64,000 bases of DNA. Origin: Henricia sp. BOLD:AAB3569 (lineage: Eukaryota; Echinodermata; Asteroidea; Spinulosida; Echinasteridae). Positions 22,592 to 35,311 of the stretch are shown here, in pieces. The first letter of the stretch is position 1. Each line of letters opens with the position of its first letter. The stretch is from positions 248,001 through 312,000 of the forward strand of contig JBBELK010000066.1 in the NCBI GenBank assembly GCA_037783545.1. The letters are read 5' to 3'. The position numbers were made by a program, and so were the translations under genes. The notes beneath the pieces are model-generated. The model made no database searches and was not told where the DNA came from. It saw nothing but the letters and a program-made list of their open reading frames with translations.

Positions 22592-25500
22592 GTGTGTCCC
22601 AAATGCCGGCAAATTTGGAAATCAAGGAATTTTCCAACCAACTTCAAATTTTGCATGCTCCAAACTGTATATATTCCGCACTTGTCATGCAAAATTGACA
22701 GATTTTCGCTTGGAAATGACGGAGAAATTTCAGAGTTTAGGGAAAACGGAGCTCGGCTGCGTGGTTATTCCCCTAACCGTGGCTGTTGGGACACCCTGCG
22801 CATGCGCCGCGCTGGTGTACATTTGTACGGCCGTTGACTCACCCCAGATTGTGACGGGAATTAGGTCAAAGTGTGTCCCAAATGCCGACAAATTTGGAAA
22901 TCAAGGAATTTTCCAACCAACTTCAAATTTTGCATGCTCCAAACTGTATATATTCCGCACTTGTCATGCAAAATTGACAGATTTTCGCTGGGAAATGACG
23001 GAGAAATTTCAGAGTTTAGGGAAAACGGAGCTCGGCTGCGTGGTTATTCCCCTAACCGTGGCTGTTGGGACACCCTGCGCATGCGCCGCGCTGGTGTACA
23101 TTTGTACGGCCGTTGACTCACCCCAGATTGTGACGGGAATTAGGTCAAAGTGTGTCCCAAATGCCGACAAATTTGGAAATCAAGGAATTTTCCAACCAAC
23201 TTCAAATTTTGCATGCTCCAAACTGTATATATTCCGCACTTGTCATGCAAAATTGACAGATTTTCGCTGGGAAATGACGGAGAAATTTCAGAGTTTAGGG
23301 AAAACGGAGCTCGGCTGCGTGGTTATTCCCCTAACCGTGGCTGTTGGGACACCCTGCGCCGCGCTGGTGTACATTTGTACGGCCGTTGACTCACCCCAGA
23401 TTGTGACGGGAATTAGGTCAAAGTGTGTCCCAAATGCCGGCAAATTTGGAAATCAAGGAATTTTCCAACCAACTTCAAATTGTGCATGCTCCAAACTGTA
23501 TATATTCCGCACTTGTCATGCAAAATTGACAGATTTTCGCTGGGAAATGACGGAGAAATTTCAGAGTTTAGGGAAAACGGAGCTCGGCTGCGTGGTTATT
23601 CCCCTAACCGTGGCTGTTGGGACACCCTGCGCCGCGCTGGTGTACATTTGTACGGCCGTTGACTCACCCCAGATTGTGACGGGAATTAGGTCAAAGTGTG
23701 TCCCAAATGCCGGCAAATTTGGAAATCAAGGAAATTTCCAACCAATTTCAAATTGTGCATGCTCCAAACTGTATATATTCCGCACTTGTCATGCAAAATT
23801 GACAGATTTTCGCTGGGAAATGACGGAGAAATTTCAGAGTTTAGGGAAAACAGAGCTCGGCTGCGTGGTTATTCCCCTAACCGTGGCTGTTGGGACACCC
23901 TGCGCATCCGCCGCTTTGGTGTACATTTGTACGGCCGTTGACTCACCCCATATTGTGACGGAAATTAGGTCAAAGTGTGTCCCAAATGCCGGCAAATTTG
24001 GAAATCAAGGAATTTTCCAACCAACTTCAAATTTTGCATGCTCCAAACTGTATATATTCCGCACTTGTCATGCAAAATTGACAGATTTTCGCTGGGAAAT
24101 GACGGAGAAATTTCAGAGTTTAGGGAAAACGGAGCTCGGCTGCGTGGTTATTCCCCTAACCGTGGCTGTTGGGACACCCTGCGCCGCGCTGGTGTACATT
24201 TGTACGGCCGTTGACTCACCCCAGATTGTGACGGGAATTAGGTCAAAGTGTGTCCCAAATGCCGGCAAATTTGGAAATCAAGGAATTTTCCAACCAATTT
24301 CAAATTGTGCATGCTCCAAACTGTATATATTCCGCACTTGTCATGCAAAATTGACAGATTTTCGTTGGGAAATGACGGAGACATTTCAGAGTTTAGGGAA
24401 AACGGAGCTCGGCTGCGTGGTTATTCCCCTAACCGTGGCTGTTGGGACACCCTGCGCATGCGCCGCGCTGGTGTACATTTGTACGGCCGTTGACTCACCC
24501 CAGATTGTGACGGGAATTAGGTCAAAGTATGTCCCAAATGCCGGCAAATTTGGAAATCAAGGAATTTTCCAACCAACTTCAAATTTTGCATGCTCCAAAC
24601 TGTATATATTCCGCACTTGTCATGCAAAATTGACAGATTTTCGCTGGGAAATGACGGAGAAATTTCAGAGTTTAGGGAAAACGGAGCTCGGCTGCGTGGT
24701 TATTCCCCTAACCGTGGCTGTTGGGACACCCTGCGCATCCGCCGCTTTGGTGTACATTTGTACGGCCGTTGACTCACCCCAGATTGTGACGGGAATTAGG
24801 TCAAAGTGTGTCCCAAATGCCGGCAAATTTGGAAATCAAGGAATTTTCCAACCAACTTCAAATTTTGCATGCTCCAAACTGTATATATTCCGCACTTGTC
24901 ATGCAAAATTGACAGATTTTCGCTTGGAAATGACGGAGAAATTTCAGAGTTTAGGGAAAACGGAGCTCGGCTGCGTGGTTATTCCCCTAACCGTGGCTGT
25001 TGGGACACCCTGCGCATGCGCCGCGCTGGTGTACATTTGTACGGCCGTTGACTCACCCCAGATTGTGACGGGAATTAGGTCAAAGTGTGTCCCAAATGCC
25101 GACAAATTTGGAAATCAAGGAATTTTCCAACCAACTTCAAATTTTGCATGCTCCAAACTGTATATATTCCGCACTTGTCATGCAAAATTGACAGATTTTC
25201 GCTGGGAAATGACGGAGAAATTTCAGAGTTTAGGGAAAACGGAGCTCGGCTGCGTGGTTATTCCCCTAACCGTGGCTGTTGGGACACCCTGCGCATGCGC
25301 CGCGCTGGTGTACATTTGTACGGCCGTTGACTCACCCCAGATTGTGACGGGAATTAGGTCAAAGTGTGTCCCAAATGCCGACAAATTTGGAAATCAAGGA
25401 ATTTTCCAACCAACTTCAAATTTTGCATGCTCCAAACTGTATATATTCCGCACTTGTCATGCAAAATTGACAGATTTTCGCTGGGAAATGACGGAGAAAT

Positions 25501-26467
25501 TTCAGAGTTTAGGGAAAACGGAGCTCGGCTGCGTGGTTATTCCCCTAACCGTGGCTGTTGGGACACCCTGCGCCGCGCTGGTGTACATTTGTACGGCCGT
25601 TGACTCACCCCAGATTGTGACGGGAATTAGGTCAAAGTGTGTCCCAAATGCCGGCAAATTTGGAAATCAAGGAATTTTCCAACCAACTTCAAATTGTGCA
25701 TGCTCCAAACTGTATATATTCCGCACTTGTCATGCAAAATTGACAGATTTTCGCTGGGAAATGACGGAGAAATTTCAGAGTTTAGGGAAAACGGAGCTCG
25801 GCTGCGTGGTTATTCCCCTAACCGTGGCTGTTGGGACACCCTGCGCCGCGCTGGTGTACATTTGTACGGCCGTTGACTCACCCCAGATTGTGACGGGAAT
25901 TAGGTCAAAGTGTGTCCCAAATGCCGGCAAATTTGGAAATCAAGGAATTTTCCAACCAATTTCAAATTGTGCATGCTCCAAACTGTATATATTCCGCACT
26001 TGTCATGCAAAATTGACAGATTTTCGTTGGGAAATGACGGAGACATTTCAGAGTTTAGGGAAAACGGAGCTCGGCTGCGTGGTTATTCCCCTAACCGTGG
26101 CTGTTGGGACACCCTGCGCATGCGCCGCGCTGGTGTACATTTGTACGGCCGTTGACTCACCCCAGATTGTGACGGGAATTAGGTCAAAGTATGTCCCAAA
26201 TGCCGGCAAATTTGGAAATCAAGGAATTTTCCAACCAACTTCAAATTTTGCATGCTCCAAACTGTATATATTCCGCACTTGTCATGCAAAATTGACAGAT
26301 TTTCGCTGGGAAATGACGGAGAAATTTCAGAGTTTAGGGAAAACAGAGCTCGGCTGCGTGGTTATTCCCCTAACCGTGGCTGTTGGGACACCCTGCGCAT
26401 CCGCCGCTTTGGTGTACATTTGTACGGCCGTTGACTCACCCCATATTGTGACGGAAATTAGGTCAAA
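22034..26467 (+). repeat. 8-mer block of 2214 bp, two near copies
   Basis: The order 22034 (CCAATTTCAAATTG), 22313 (AAAGTATGTCCC, GCATCCGCCGC), 22592 (CGCTTGGAAATG), 22871 and 23150 (GCCGACAAA), 23423 (AATTGTGCATG), 23696 and 23975 recurs from 24248 with a 2214-bp offset through 25637. The copies differ after that. Copy 1 has a single hybrid monomer at 23696 where copy 2 has two monomers, 25910 and 26189. A further partial copy of the start lies at 31169-32278 (offset 7194). Confidence 0.88.
23696..23974 (+). repeat. Hybrid monomer from unequal crossing-over
   Basis: The first part carries the markers of the 25910-type monomer (CCAATTTCAAATTGTGC). The second part carries those of the 26189-type monomer (CGCTGGGAAATG, ACAGAGCTCGG, GCGCATCCGCCGCTTTGG, CCCATATTGTGACGGAAATT). 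At the matching place in the neighbouring HOR copy these are two separate monomers, 25910-26188 and 26189-26467. An exchange inside the monomer, about 75-130 bp from its start, would remove exactly one repeat. GGAAATTTCC near 23733 is private. Confidence 0.85.
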
Positions 26468-27577
26468 GTGTGTCCCAAATGCCGGCAAATTTGGAAATCA
26501 AGGAATTTTCCAACCAACTTCAAATTTTGCATGCTCCAAACTGTATATATTCTGCACTTGTCATGCAAAATTGACAGATTTTCGCTGGGAAATGACGGAG
26601 AAATTACAGAGTTTAGGGAAAATGGAGCTCGGCTGCGTGGTTATTCCCCTAACCGTGGCTGTTGGGACACCCTGCGCATGCGCCGCGCTGGTGTACATTT
26701 GTACGGCCGTTGACTCACCCCAGATTGTGACGGGAATTAGGTCAAAGTGTGTCCCAAATGCCGGCAAATTTGGAAATCAAGGAATTTTCCAACCAACTTC
26801 AAATTTTGCATGCTCCAAACTGTATATATTCCGCACTTGTCATGCAAAATTGACAGATTTTCGCTGGGAAATGACGGAGAAATTTCAGAGTTTAGGGAAA
26901 ACGGAGCTCGGCTGCGTGGTTATTCCCCTAACCGTGGCTGTTGGGACACCCTGCGCCGCGCTGGTGTACATTTGTACGGCCGTTGACTCACCCCAGATTG
27001 TGACGGGAATTAGGTCAAAGTGTGTCCCAAATGCCGGCAAATTTGGAAATCAAGGAATTTTCCAACCAACTTCAAATTTTGCATGCTCCAAACTGTATAT
27101 ATTCCGCACTTGTCATGCAAAATTGACAGATTTTCGCTTGGAAATGACGGAGAAATTTCAGAGTTTAGGGAAAACGGAGCTCGGCTGCGTGGTTATTCCC
27201 CTAACCGTGGCTGTTGGGACACCCTGCGCATGCGCCGCGCTGGTGTACATTTGTACGGCCGTTGACTCACCCCAGATTGTGACGGGAATTAGGTCAAAGT
27301 GTGTCCCAAATGCCGACAAATTTGGAAATCAAGGAATTTTCCAACCAACTTCAAATTTTGCATGCTCCAAACTGTATATATTCCGCACTTGTCATGCAAA
27401 ATTGACAGATTTTCGCTGGGAAATGACGGAGAAATTTCAGAGTTTAGGGAAAACGGAGCTCGGCTGCGTGGTTATTCCCCTAACCGTGGCTGTTGGGACA
27501 CCCTGCGCATGCGCCGCGCTGGTGTACATTTGTACGGCCGTTGACTCACCCCAGATTGTGACGGGAATTAGGTCAAA

Positions 27578-30500
27578 GTGTGTCCCAAATGCCGACAAAT
27601 TTGGAAATCAAGGAATTTTCCAACCAACTTCAAATTTTGCATGCTCCAAACTGTATATATTCCGCACTTGTCATGCAAAATTGACAGATTTTCGCTGGGA
27701 AATGACGGAGAAATTTCAGAGTTTAGGGAAAACGGAGCTCGGCTGCGTGGTTATTCCCCTAACCGTGGCTGTTGGGACACCCTGCGCCGCGCTGGTGTAC
27801 ATTTGTACGGCCGTTGACTCACCCCAGATTGTGACGGGAATTAGGTCAAAGTGTGTCCCAAATGCCGGCAAATTTGGAAATCAAGGAATTTTCCAACCAA
27901 CTTCAAATTGTGCATGCTCCAAACTGTATATATTCCGCACTTGTCATGCAAAATTGACAGATTTTCGCTGGGAAATGACGGAGAAATTTCAGAGTTTAGG
28001 GAAAACGGAGCTCGGCTGCGTGGTTATTCCCCTAACCGTGGCTGTTGGGACACCCTGCGCATGCGCCGCGCTGGTGTACATTTGTACGGCCGTTGACTCA
28101 CCCCAGATTGTGACGGGAATTAGGTCAAAGTGTGTCCCAAATGCCGGCAAATTTGGAAATCAAGGAATTTTCCAACCAACTTCAAATTTTGCATGCTCCA
28201 AACTGTATATATTCCGCACTTGTCATGCAAAATTGACAGATTTTCGCTGGGAAATGACGGAGAAATTTCAGAGTTTAGGAAAAACGGAGCTCGGCTGCGT
28301 GGTTATTCCCCTAACCGTGGCTGTTGGGACACCCTGCGCATGCGCCGCGCTGGTGTATATTTGTACGGCCGTTGACTCACCCCAGATTGTGACGGGAATT
28401 AGGTCAAAGTGTGTCCCAAATGCCGGCAAATTTGGAAATCAAGGAATTTTCCAACCAACTTCAAATTTTGCATGCTCCAAACTATATATATTCCGCACTT
28501 GTCATGCAAAATTGACAGATTTTCGCTGGGAAATGACGGAGACATTTCAGAGTTTAGGGAAAACGGAGCTCGGCTGCGTGGTTATTCCCCTAACCGTGGC
28601 TGTTGGGACACCCTGCGCCGCGCTGGTGTACATTTGTACGGCCGTTGACTCACCCCAGATTGTGACGGGAATTAGGTCAAAGTGTGTCCCAAATGCCGGC
28701 AAATTTGGAAATCAAGGAATTTTCCAACCAACTTCAAATTTTGCATGCTCCAAACTGTATATATTCCGCACTTGTCATGCAAAATTGACAGATTTTCGCT
28801 GGGAAATGACGGAGAAATTTCAGAGTTTAGGGAAAACGGAGCTCGGCTGCGTGGTTATTCCCCTAACCGTGGCTGTTGGGACACCCTGCGCCGCGCTGGT
28901 GTACATTTGTACGGCCGTTGACTCACCCCAGATTGTGACGGGAATTAGGTCAAAGTGTGTCCCAAATGCCGGCAAATTTGGAAATCAAGGAATTTTCCAA
29001 CCAACTTCAAATTGTGCATGCTCCAAACTGTATATATTCCGCACTTGTCATGCAAAATTTACAGATTTTCGCTGGGAAATGACGGAGAAATTTCAGAGTT
29101 TAGGGAAAACGGGGCTCGGCTGCGTGGTTATTCCCCTAACCGTGGCTGTTGGGACACCCTGCGCATGCGCCGCGCTGGTGTACATTTGTACCGCCGTTGA
29201 CTCACCCCAGATTGTGACGGGAATTAGGTCAAAGTGTGTCCCAAATGCCGGCAAATTTGGAAATCAAGGAATTTTCCAACCAACTTCAAATTTTGCATGC
29301 TCCAAACTGTATATATTCCGCACTTGTCATGCAAAATTGACAGATTTTCGCTGGGAAATGACGGAGAAATTTCAGAGTTTAGGGAAAACGGAGCTCGGCT
29401 GCGTGGTTATTCCCCTAACCGTGGCTGTTGGGACACCCTGCGCCGCGCTGGTGTACATTTGTACGGCCGTTGACTCACCCCAGATTGTGACGGGAATTAG
29501 GTCAAAGTGTGTCCCAAATGCCGGCAAATTTGGAAATCAAGGAATTTTCCAACCAACTTCAAATTTTGCATGCTCCAAACTGTATATATTCCGCACTTGT
29601 CATGCAAAATTGACATATTTTCGCTGGAAAATGACGGAGAAATTTCAGAGTTTAGGGAAAACGGAGCTCGGCTGCGTGGTTATTCCCCTAACCGTGGCTG
29701 TTGGGACACCCTGCGCCGCGCTGGTGTACATTTGTACGGCCGTTGACTCACCCCAGATTGTGACGGGAATTAGGTCAAAGTGTGTCCCAAATGCCGGCAA
29801 ATTTGGAAATCAAGGAATTTTCCAACCAACTTCAAATTTTGCATGCTCCAAACTGTATATATTCTGCACTTGTCATGCAAAATTGACAGATTTTCGCTGG
29901 GAAATGACGGAGAAATTTCAGAGTTTAGGGAAAACGGAGCTCGGCTGCGTGGTTATTCCCCTAACCGTGGCTGTTGGGACACCCTGCGCCGCGCTGGTGT
30001 ACATTTGTACGGCCGTTGACTCACCCCAGATTGTGACGGGAATTAGGTCAAAGTGTGTCCCAAATGCCGGCAAATTTGGAAATCAAGGAATTTTCCAACC
30101 AACTTCAAATTGTGCATGCTCCAAACTGTATATATTCCGCACTTGTCATGCAAAATTGACAGATTTTCGTTGGGAAATGACTAGGACATTTCAGAGTTTA
30201 GGGAAAACGGAGCTCGGCTGCGTGGGTATTCCCCTAACCGTGGCTGTTGGGACACCCTGCGCATGCGCCGCGCTGGTGTACATTTGTACGGCCGTTGACT
30301 CACCCCAGATTGTGACGGGAATTAGGTCAAAGTGTGTCCCAAATGCCGGCAAATTTGGAAATCAAGGAATTTTCCAACCAACTTCAAATTTTGCATGCTC
30401 CAAACTGTATATATTCCGCACTTGTCATGCAAAATTGACAGATTTTCGCTGGGAAATGACGGAGAAATTTCAGAGTTTAGGGAAAACGGAGCTCGGCTGC

Positions 30501-30610
30501 GTGGTTATTCCCCTAACCGTGGCTGTTGGGACACCCTGCGCATCCGCCGCGCTGGTGTACATTTGTACGGCCGTTGACTCACCCCAGATTGTGACGGGAA
30601 TTAGGTCAAA
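27578..30610 (+). repeat. 11-monomer block, 3033 bp (copy 1 of 2)
   Basis: Eleven monomers (27578 to 30332) match 32279 to 35033 at a constant offset of 4701 bp. Ordered markers are GCCGACAAA; AATTGTGCATG; TTTAGGAAAAACGG; AACTATATATATTC; plain; GGGGCTCGG with TACCGCC; plain; GACATATTTTCGCTGGAAAATG; ATATATTCTGCAC; ATGACTAGGACATTT with GCGTGGGTATTCC; and GCGCATCCGCCGCGC. The flanking monomers differ between copies, so these are the block limits to within one monomer. Confidence 0.93.
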
Positions 30611-32278
30611 GTATGTCCCAAATGCCGGCAAATTTGGAAATCAAGGAATTTTCCAACCAACTTCAAATTTTGCATGCTCCAAACTGTATATATTCCGCAC
30701 TTGTCATGCAAAATTGACAGATTTTCGCTGGGAAATGACGGAGAAATTTCAGAGTTTAGGGAAAACAGAGCTCGGCTGCGTGGTTATTCCCCTAACCGTG
30801 GCTGTTGGGACACCCTGCGCATCCGCCGCTTTGGTGTACATTTGTACGGCCGTTGACTCACCCCATATTGTGACGGAAATTAGGTCAAAGTGTGTCCCAA
30901 ATGCCGGCAAATTTGGAAATCAAGGAATTTTCCAACCAACTTCAAATTTTGCATGCTCCAAACTGTATATATTCTGCACTTGTCATGCAAAATTGACAGA
31001 TTTTCGCTGGGAAATGACGGAGAAATTTCAGAGTTTAGGGAAAATGGAGCTCGGCTGCGTGGTTATTCCCCTAACCGTGGCTGTTGGGACACCCTGCGCA
31101 TGCGCCGCGCTGGTGTACATTTGTACGGCCGTTGACTCACCCCAGATTGTGACGGGAATTAGGTCAAAGTGTGTCCCAAATGCCGGCAAATTTGGAAATC
31201 AAGGAATTTTCCAACCAACTTCAAATTTTGCATGCTCCAAACTGTATATATTCCGCACTTGTCATGCAAAATTGACAGATTTTCGCTGGGAAATGACGGA
31301 GAAATTTCAGAGTTTAGGGAAAACGGAGCTCGGCTGCGTGGTTATTCCCCTAACCGTGGCTGTTGGGACACCCTGCGCCGCGCTGGTGTACATTTGTACG
31401 GCCGTTGACTCACCCCAGATTGTGACGGGAATTAGGTCAAAGTGTGTCCCAAATGCCGGCAAATTTGGAAATCAAGGAATTTTCCAACCAATTTCAAATT
31501 GTGCATGCTCCAAACTGTATATATTCCGCACTTGTCATGCAAAATTGACAGATTTTCGTTGGGAAATGACGGAGACATTTCAGAGTTTAGGGAAAACGGA
31601 GCTCGGCTGCGTGGTTATTCCCCTAACCGTGGCTGTTGGGACACCCTGCGCATGCGCCGCGCTGGTGTACATTTGTACGGCCGTTGACTCACCCCAGATT
31701 GTGACGGGAATTAGGTCAAAGTATGTCCCAAATGCCGGCAAATTTGGAAATCAAGGAATTTTCCAACCAACTTCAAATTTTGCATGCTCCAAACTGTATA
31801 TATTCCGCACTTGTCATGCAAAATTGACAGATTTTCGCTGGGAAATGACGGAGAAATTTCAGAGTTTAGGGAAAACGGAGCTCGGCTGCGTGGTTATTCC
31901 CCTAACCGTGGCTGTTGGGACACCCTGCGCATCCGCCGCTTTGGTGTACATTTGTACGGCCGTTGACTCACCCCAGATTGTGACGGGAATTAGGTCAAAG
32001 TGTGTCCCAAATGCCGGCAAATTTGGAAATCAAGGAATTTTCCAACCAACTTCAAATTTTGCATGCTCCAAACTGTATATATTCCGCACTTGTCATGCAA
32101 AATTGACAGATTTTCGCTTGGAAATGACGGAGAAATTTCAGAGTTTAGGGAAAACGGAGCTCGGCTGCGTGGTTATTCCCCTAACCGTGGCTGTTGGGAC
32201 ACCCTGCGCATGCGCCGCGCTGGTGTACATTTGTACGGCCGTTGACTCACCCCAGATTGTGACGGGAATTAGGTCAAA

Positions 32279-35200
32279 GTGTGTCCCAAATGCCGACAAA
32301 TTTGGAAATCAAGGAATTTTCCAACCAACTTCAAATTTTGCATGCTCCAAACTGTATATATTCCGCACTTGTCATGCAAAATTGACAGATTTTCGCTGGG
32401 AAATGACGGAGAAATTTCAGAGTTTAGGGAAAACGGAGCTCGGCTGCGTGGTTATTCCCCTAACCGTGGCTGTTGGGACACCCTGCGCCGCGCTGGTGTA
32501 CATTTGTACGGCCGTTGACTCACCCCAGATTGTGACGGGAATTAGGTCAAAGTGTGTCCCAAATGCCGGCAAATTTGGAAATCAAGGAATTTTCCAACCA
32601 ACTTCAAATTGTGCATGCTCCAAACTGTATATATTCCGCACTTGTCATGCAAAATTGACAGATTTTCGCTGGGAAATGACGGAGAAATTTCAGAGTTTAG
32701 GGAAAACGGAGCTCGGCTGCGTGGTTATTCCCCTAACCGTGGCTGTTGGGACACCCTGCGCATGCGCCGCGCTGGTGTACATTTGTACGGCCGTTGACTC
32801 ACCCCAGATTGTGACGGGAATTAGGTCAAAGTGTGTCCCAAATGCCGGCAAATTTGGAAATCAAGGAATTTTCCAACCAACTTCAAATTTTGCATGCTCC
32901 AAACTGTATATATTCCGCACTTGTCATGCAAAATTGACAGATTTTCGCTGGGAAATGACGGAGAAATTTCAGAGTTTAGGAAAAACGGAGCTCGGCTGCG
33001 TGGTTATTCCCCTAACCGTGGCTGTTGGGACACCCTGCGCATGCGCCGCGCTGGTGTATATTTGTACGGCCGTTGACTCACCCCAGATTGTGACGGGAAT
33101 TAGGTCAAAGTGTGTCCCAAATGCCGGCAAATTTGGAAATCAAGGAATTTTCCAACCAACTTCAAATTTTGCATGCTCCAAACTATATATATTCCGCACT
33201 TGTCATGCAAAATTGACAGATTTTCGCTGGGAAATGACGGAGACATTTCAGAGTTTAGGGAAAACGGAGCTCGGCTGCGTGGTTATTCCCCTAACCGTGG
33301 CTGTTGGGACACCCTGCGCCGCGCTGGTGTACATTTGTACGGCCGTTGACTCACCCCAGATTGTGACGGGAATTAGGTCAAAGTGTGTCCCAAATGCCGG
33401 CAAATTTGGAAATCAAGGAATTTTCCAACCAACTTCAAATTTTGCATGCTCCAAACTGTATATATTCCGCACTTGTCATGCAAAATTGACAGATTTTCGC
33501 TGGGAAATGACGGAGAAATTTCAGAGTTTAGGGAAAACGGAGCTCGGCTGCGTGGTTATTCCCCTAACCGTGGCTGTTGGGACACCCTGCGCCGCGCTGG
33601 TGTACATTTGTACGGCCGTTGACTCACCCCAGATTGTGACGGGAATTAGGTCAAAGTGTGTCCCAAATGCCGGCAAATTTGGAAATCAAGGAATTTTCCA
33701 ACCAACTTCAAATTGTGCATGCTCCAAACTGTATATATTCCGCACTTGTCATGCAAAATTTACAGATTTTCGCTGGGAAATGACGGAGAAATTTCAGAGT
33801 TTAGGGAAAACGGGGCTCGGCTGCGTGGTTATTCCCCTAACCGTGGCTGTTGGGACACCCTGCGCATGCGCCGCGCTGGTGTACATTTGTACCGCCGTTG
33901 ACTCACCCCAGATTGTGACGGGAATTAGGTCAAAGTGTGTCCCAAATGCCGGCAAATTTGGAAATCAAGGAATTTTCCAACCAACTTCAAATTTTGCATG
34001 CTCCAAACTGTATATATTCCGCACTTGTCATGCAAAATTGACAGATTTTCGCTGGGAAATGACGGAGAAATTTCAGAGTTTAGGGAAAACGGAGCTCGGC
34101 TGCGTGGTTATTCCCCTAACCGTGGCTGTTGGGACACCCTGCGCCGCGCTGGTGTACATTTGTACGGCCGTTGACTCACCCCAGATTGTGACGGGAATTA
34201 GGTCAAAGTGTGTCCCAAATGCCGGCAAATTTGGAAATCAAGGAATTTTCCAACCAACTTCAAATTTTGCATGCTCCAAACTGTATATATTCCGCACTTG
34301 TCATGCAAAATTGACATATTTTCGCTGGAAAATGACGGAGAAATTTCAGAGTTTAGGGAAAACGGAGCTCGGCTGCGTGGTTATTCCCCTAACCGTGGCT
34401 GTTGGGACACCCTGCGCCGCGCTGGTGTACATTTGTACGGCCGTTGACTCACCCCAGATTGTGACGGGAATTAGGTCAAAGTGTGTCCCAAATGCCGGCA
34501 AATTTGGAAATCAAGGAATTTTCCAACCAACTTCAAATTTTGCATGCTCCAAACTGTATATATTCTGCACTTGTCATGCAAAATTGACAGATTTTCGCTA
34601 GGAAATGACGGAGAAATTTCAGAGTTTAGGGAAAACGGAGCTCGGCTGCGTGGTTATTCCCCTAACCGTGGCTGTTGGGACACCCTGCGCCGCGCTGGTG
34701 TACATTTGTACGGCCGTTGACTCACCCCAGATTGTGACGGGAATTAGGTCAAAGTGTGTCCCAAATGCCGGCAAATTTGGAAATCAAGGAATTTTCCAAC
34801 CAACTTCAAATTGTGCATGCTCCAAACTGTATATATTCCGCACTTGTCATGCAAAATTGACAGATTTTCGTTGGGAAATGACTAGGACATTTCAGAGTTT
34901 AGGGAAAACGGAGCTCGGCTGCGTGGGTATTCCCCTAACCGTGGCTGTTGGGACACCCTGCGCATGCGCCGCGCTGGTGTACATTTGTACGGCCGTTGAC
35001 TCACCCCAGATTGTGACGGGAATTAGGTCAAAGTGTGTCCCAAATGCCGGCAAATTTGGAAATCAAGGAATTTTCCAACCAACTTCAAATTTTGCATGCT
35101 CCAAACTGTATATATTCCGCACTTGTCATGCAAAATTGACAGATTTTCGCTGGGAAATGACGGAGAAATTTCAGAGTTTAGGGAAAACGGAGCTCGGCTG

Positions 35201-35311
35201 CGTGGTTATTCCCCTAACCGTGGCTGTTGGGACACCCTGCGCATCCGCCGCGCTGGTGTACATTTGTACGGCCGTTGACTCACCCCAGATTGTGACGGGA
35301 ATTAGGTCAAA
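32279..35311 (+). repeat. 11-monomer block, 3033 bp (copy 2 of 2)
   Basis: Second copy of 27578-30610 with identical monomer order and length. The one private change I noticed is CGCTAGGAAATG near 34600, which puts a stop codon in the otherwise long open frame. The last monomers of this block (34481-35311) then seed the 1110-bp tandem repeat that follows. Confidence 0.92.

Larger units (their letters stand above)
8319..34601 (+). other. Very long open frame across satellite, probably not a gene
   Basis: One plus-strand frame has no stop for 8760 codons. It encodes a 91- or 93-residue repeat with the core TELGCVVIPLTVAVGTPC, because both monomer lengths are multiples of three and this frame of the monomer lacks stops. 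Variants change residues freely (FRWEM/FRLEM/FRWKM, SNFAC/SNCAC, IFRT/ICRT/IFCT), with no visible excess of silent changes. There is no signal peptide, recognisable domain, splice signal or promoter. The frame is broken elsewhere by frameshifts (near 1920, 2000, 5030, 5717, 49359) and stops (near 34600, 37950, 40102, 41160, 50288, 59374, 59914). I treat it as a by-product of satellite length; a translated repeat protein cannot be excluded from sequence alone. Confidence 0.3.
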
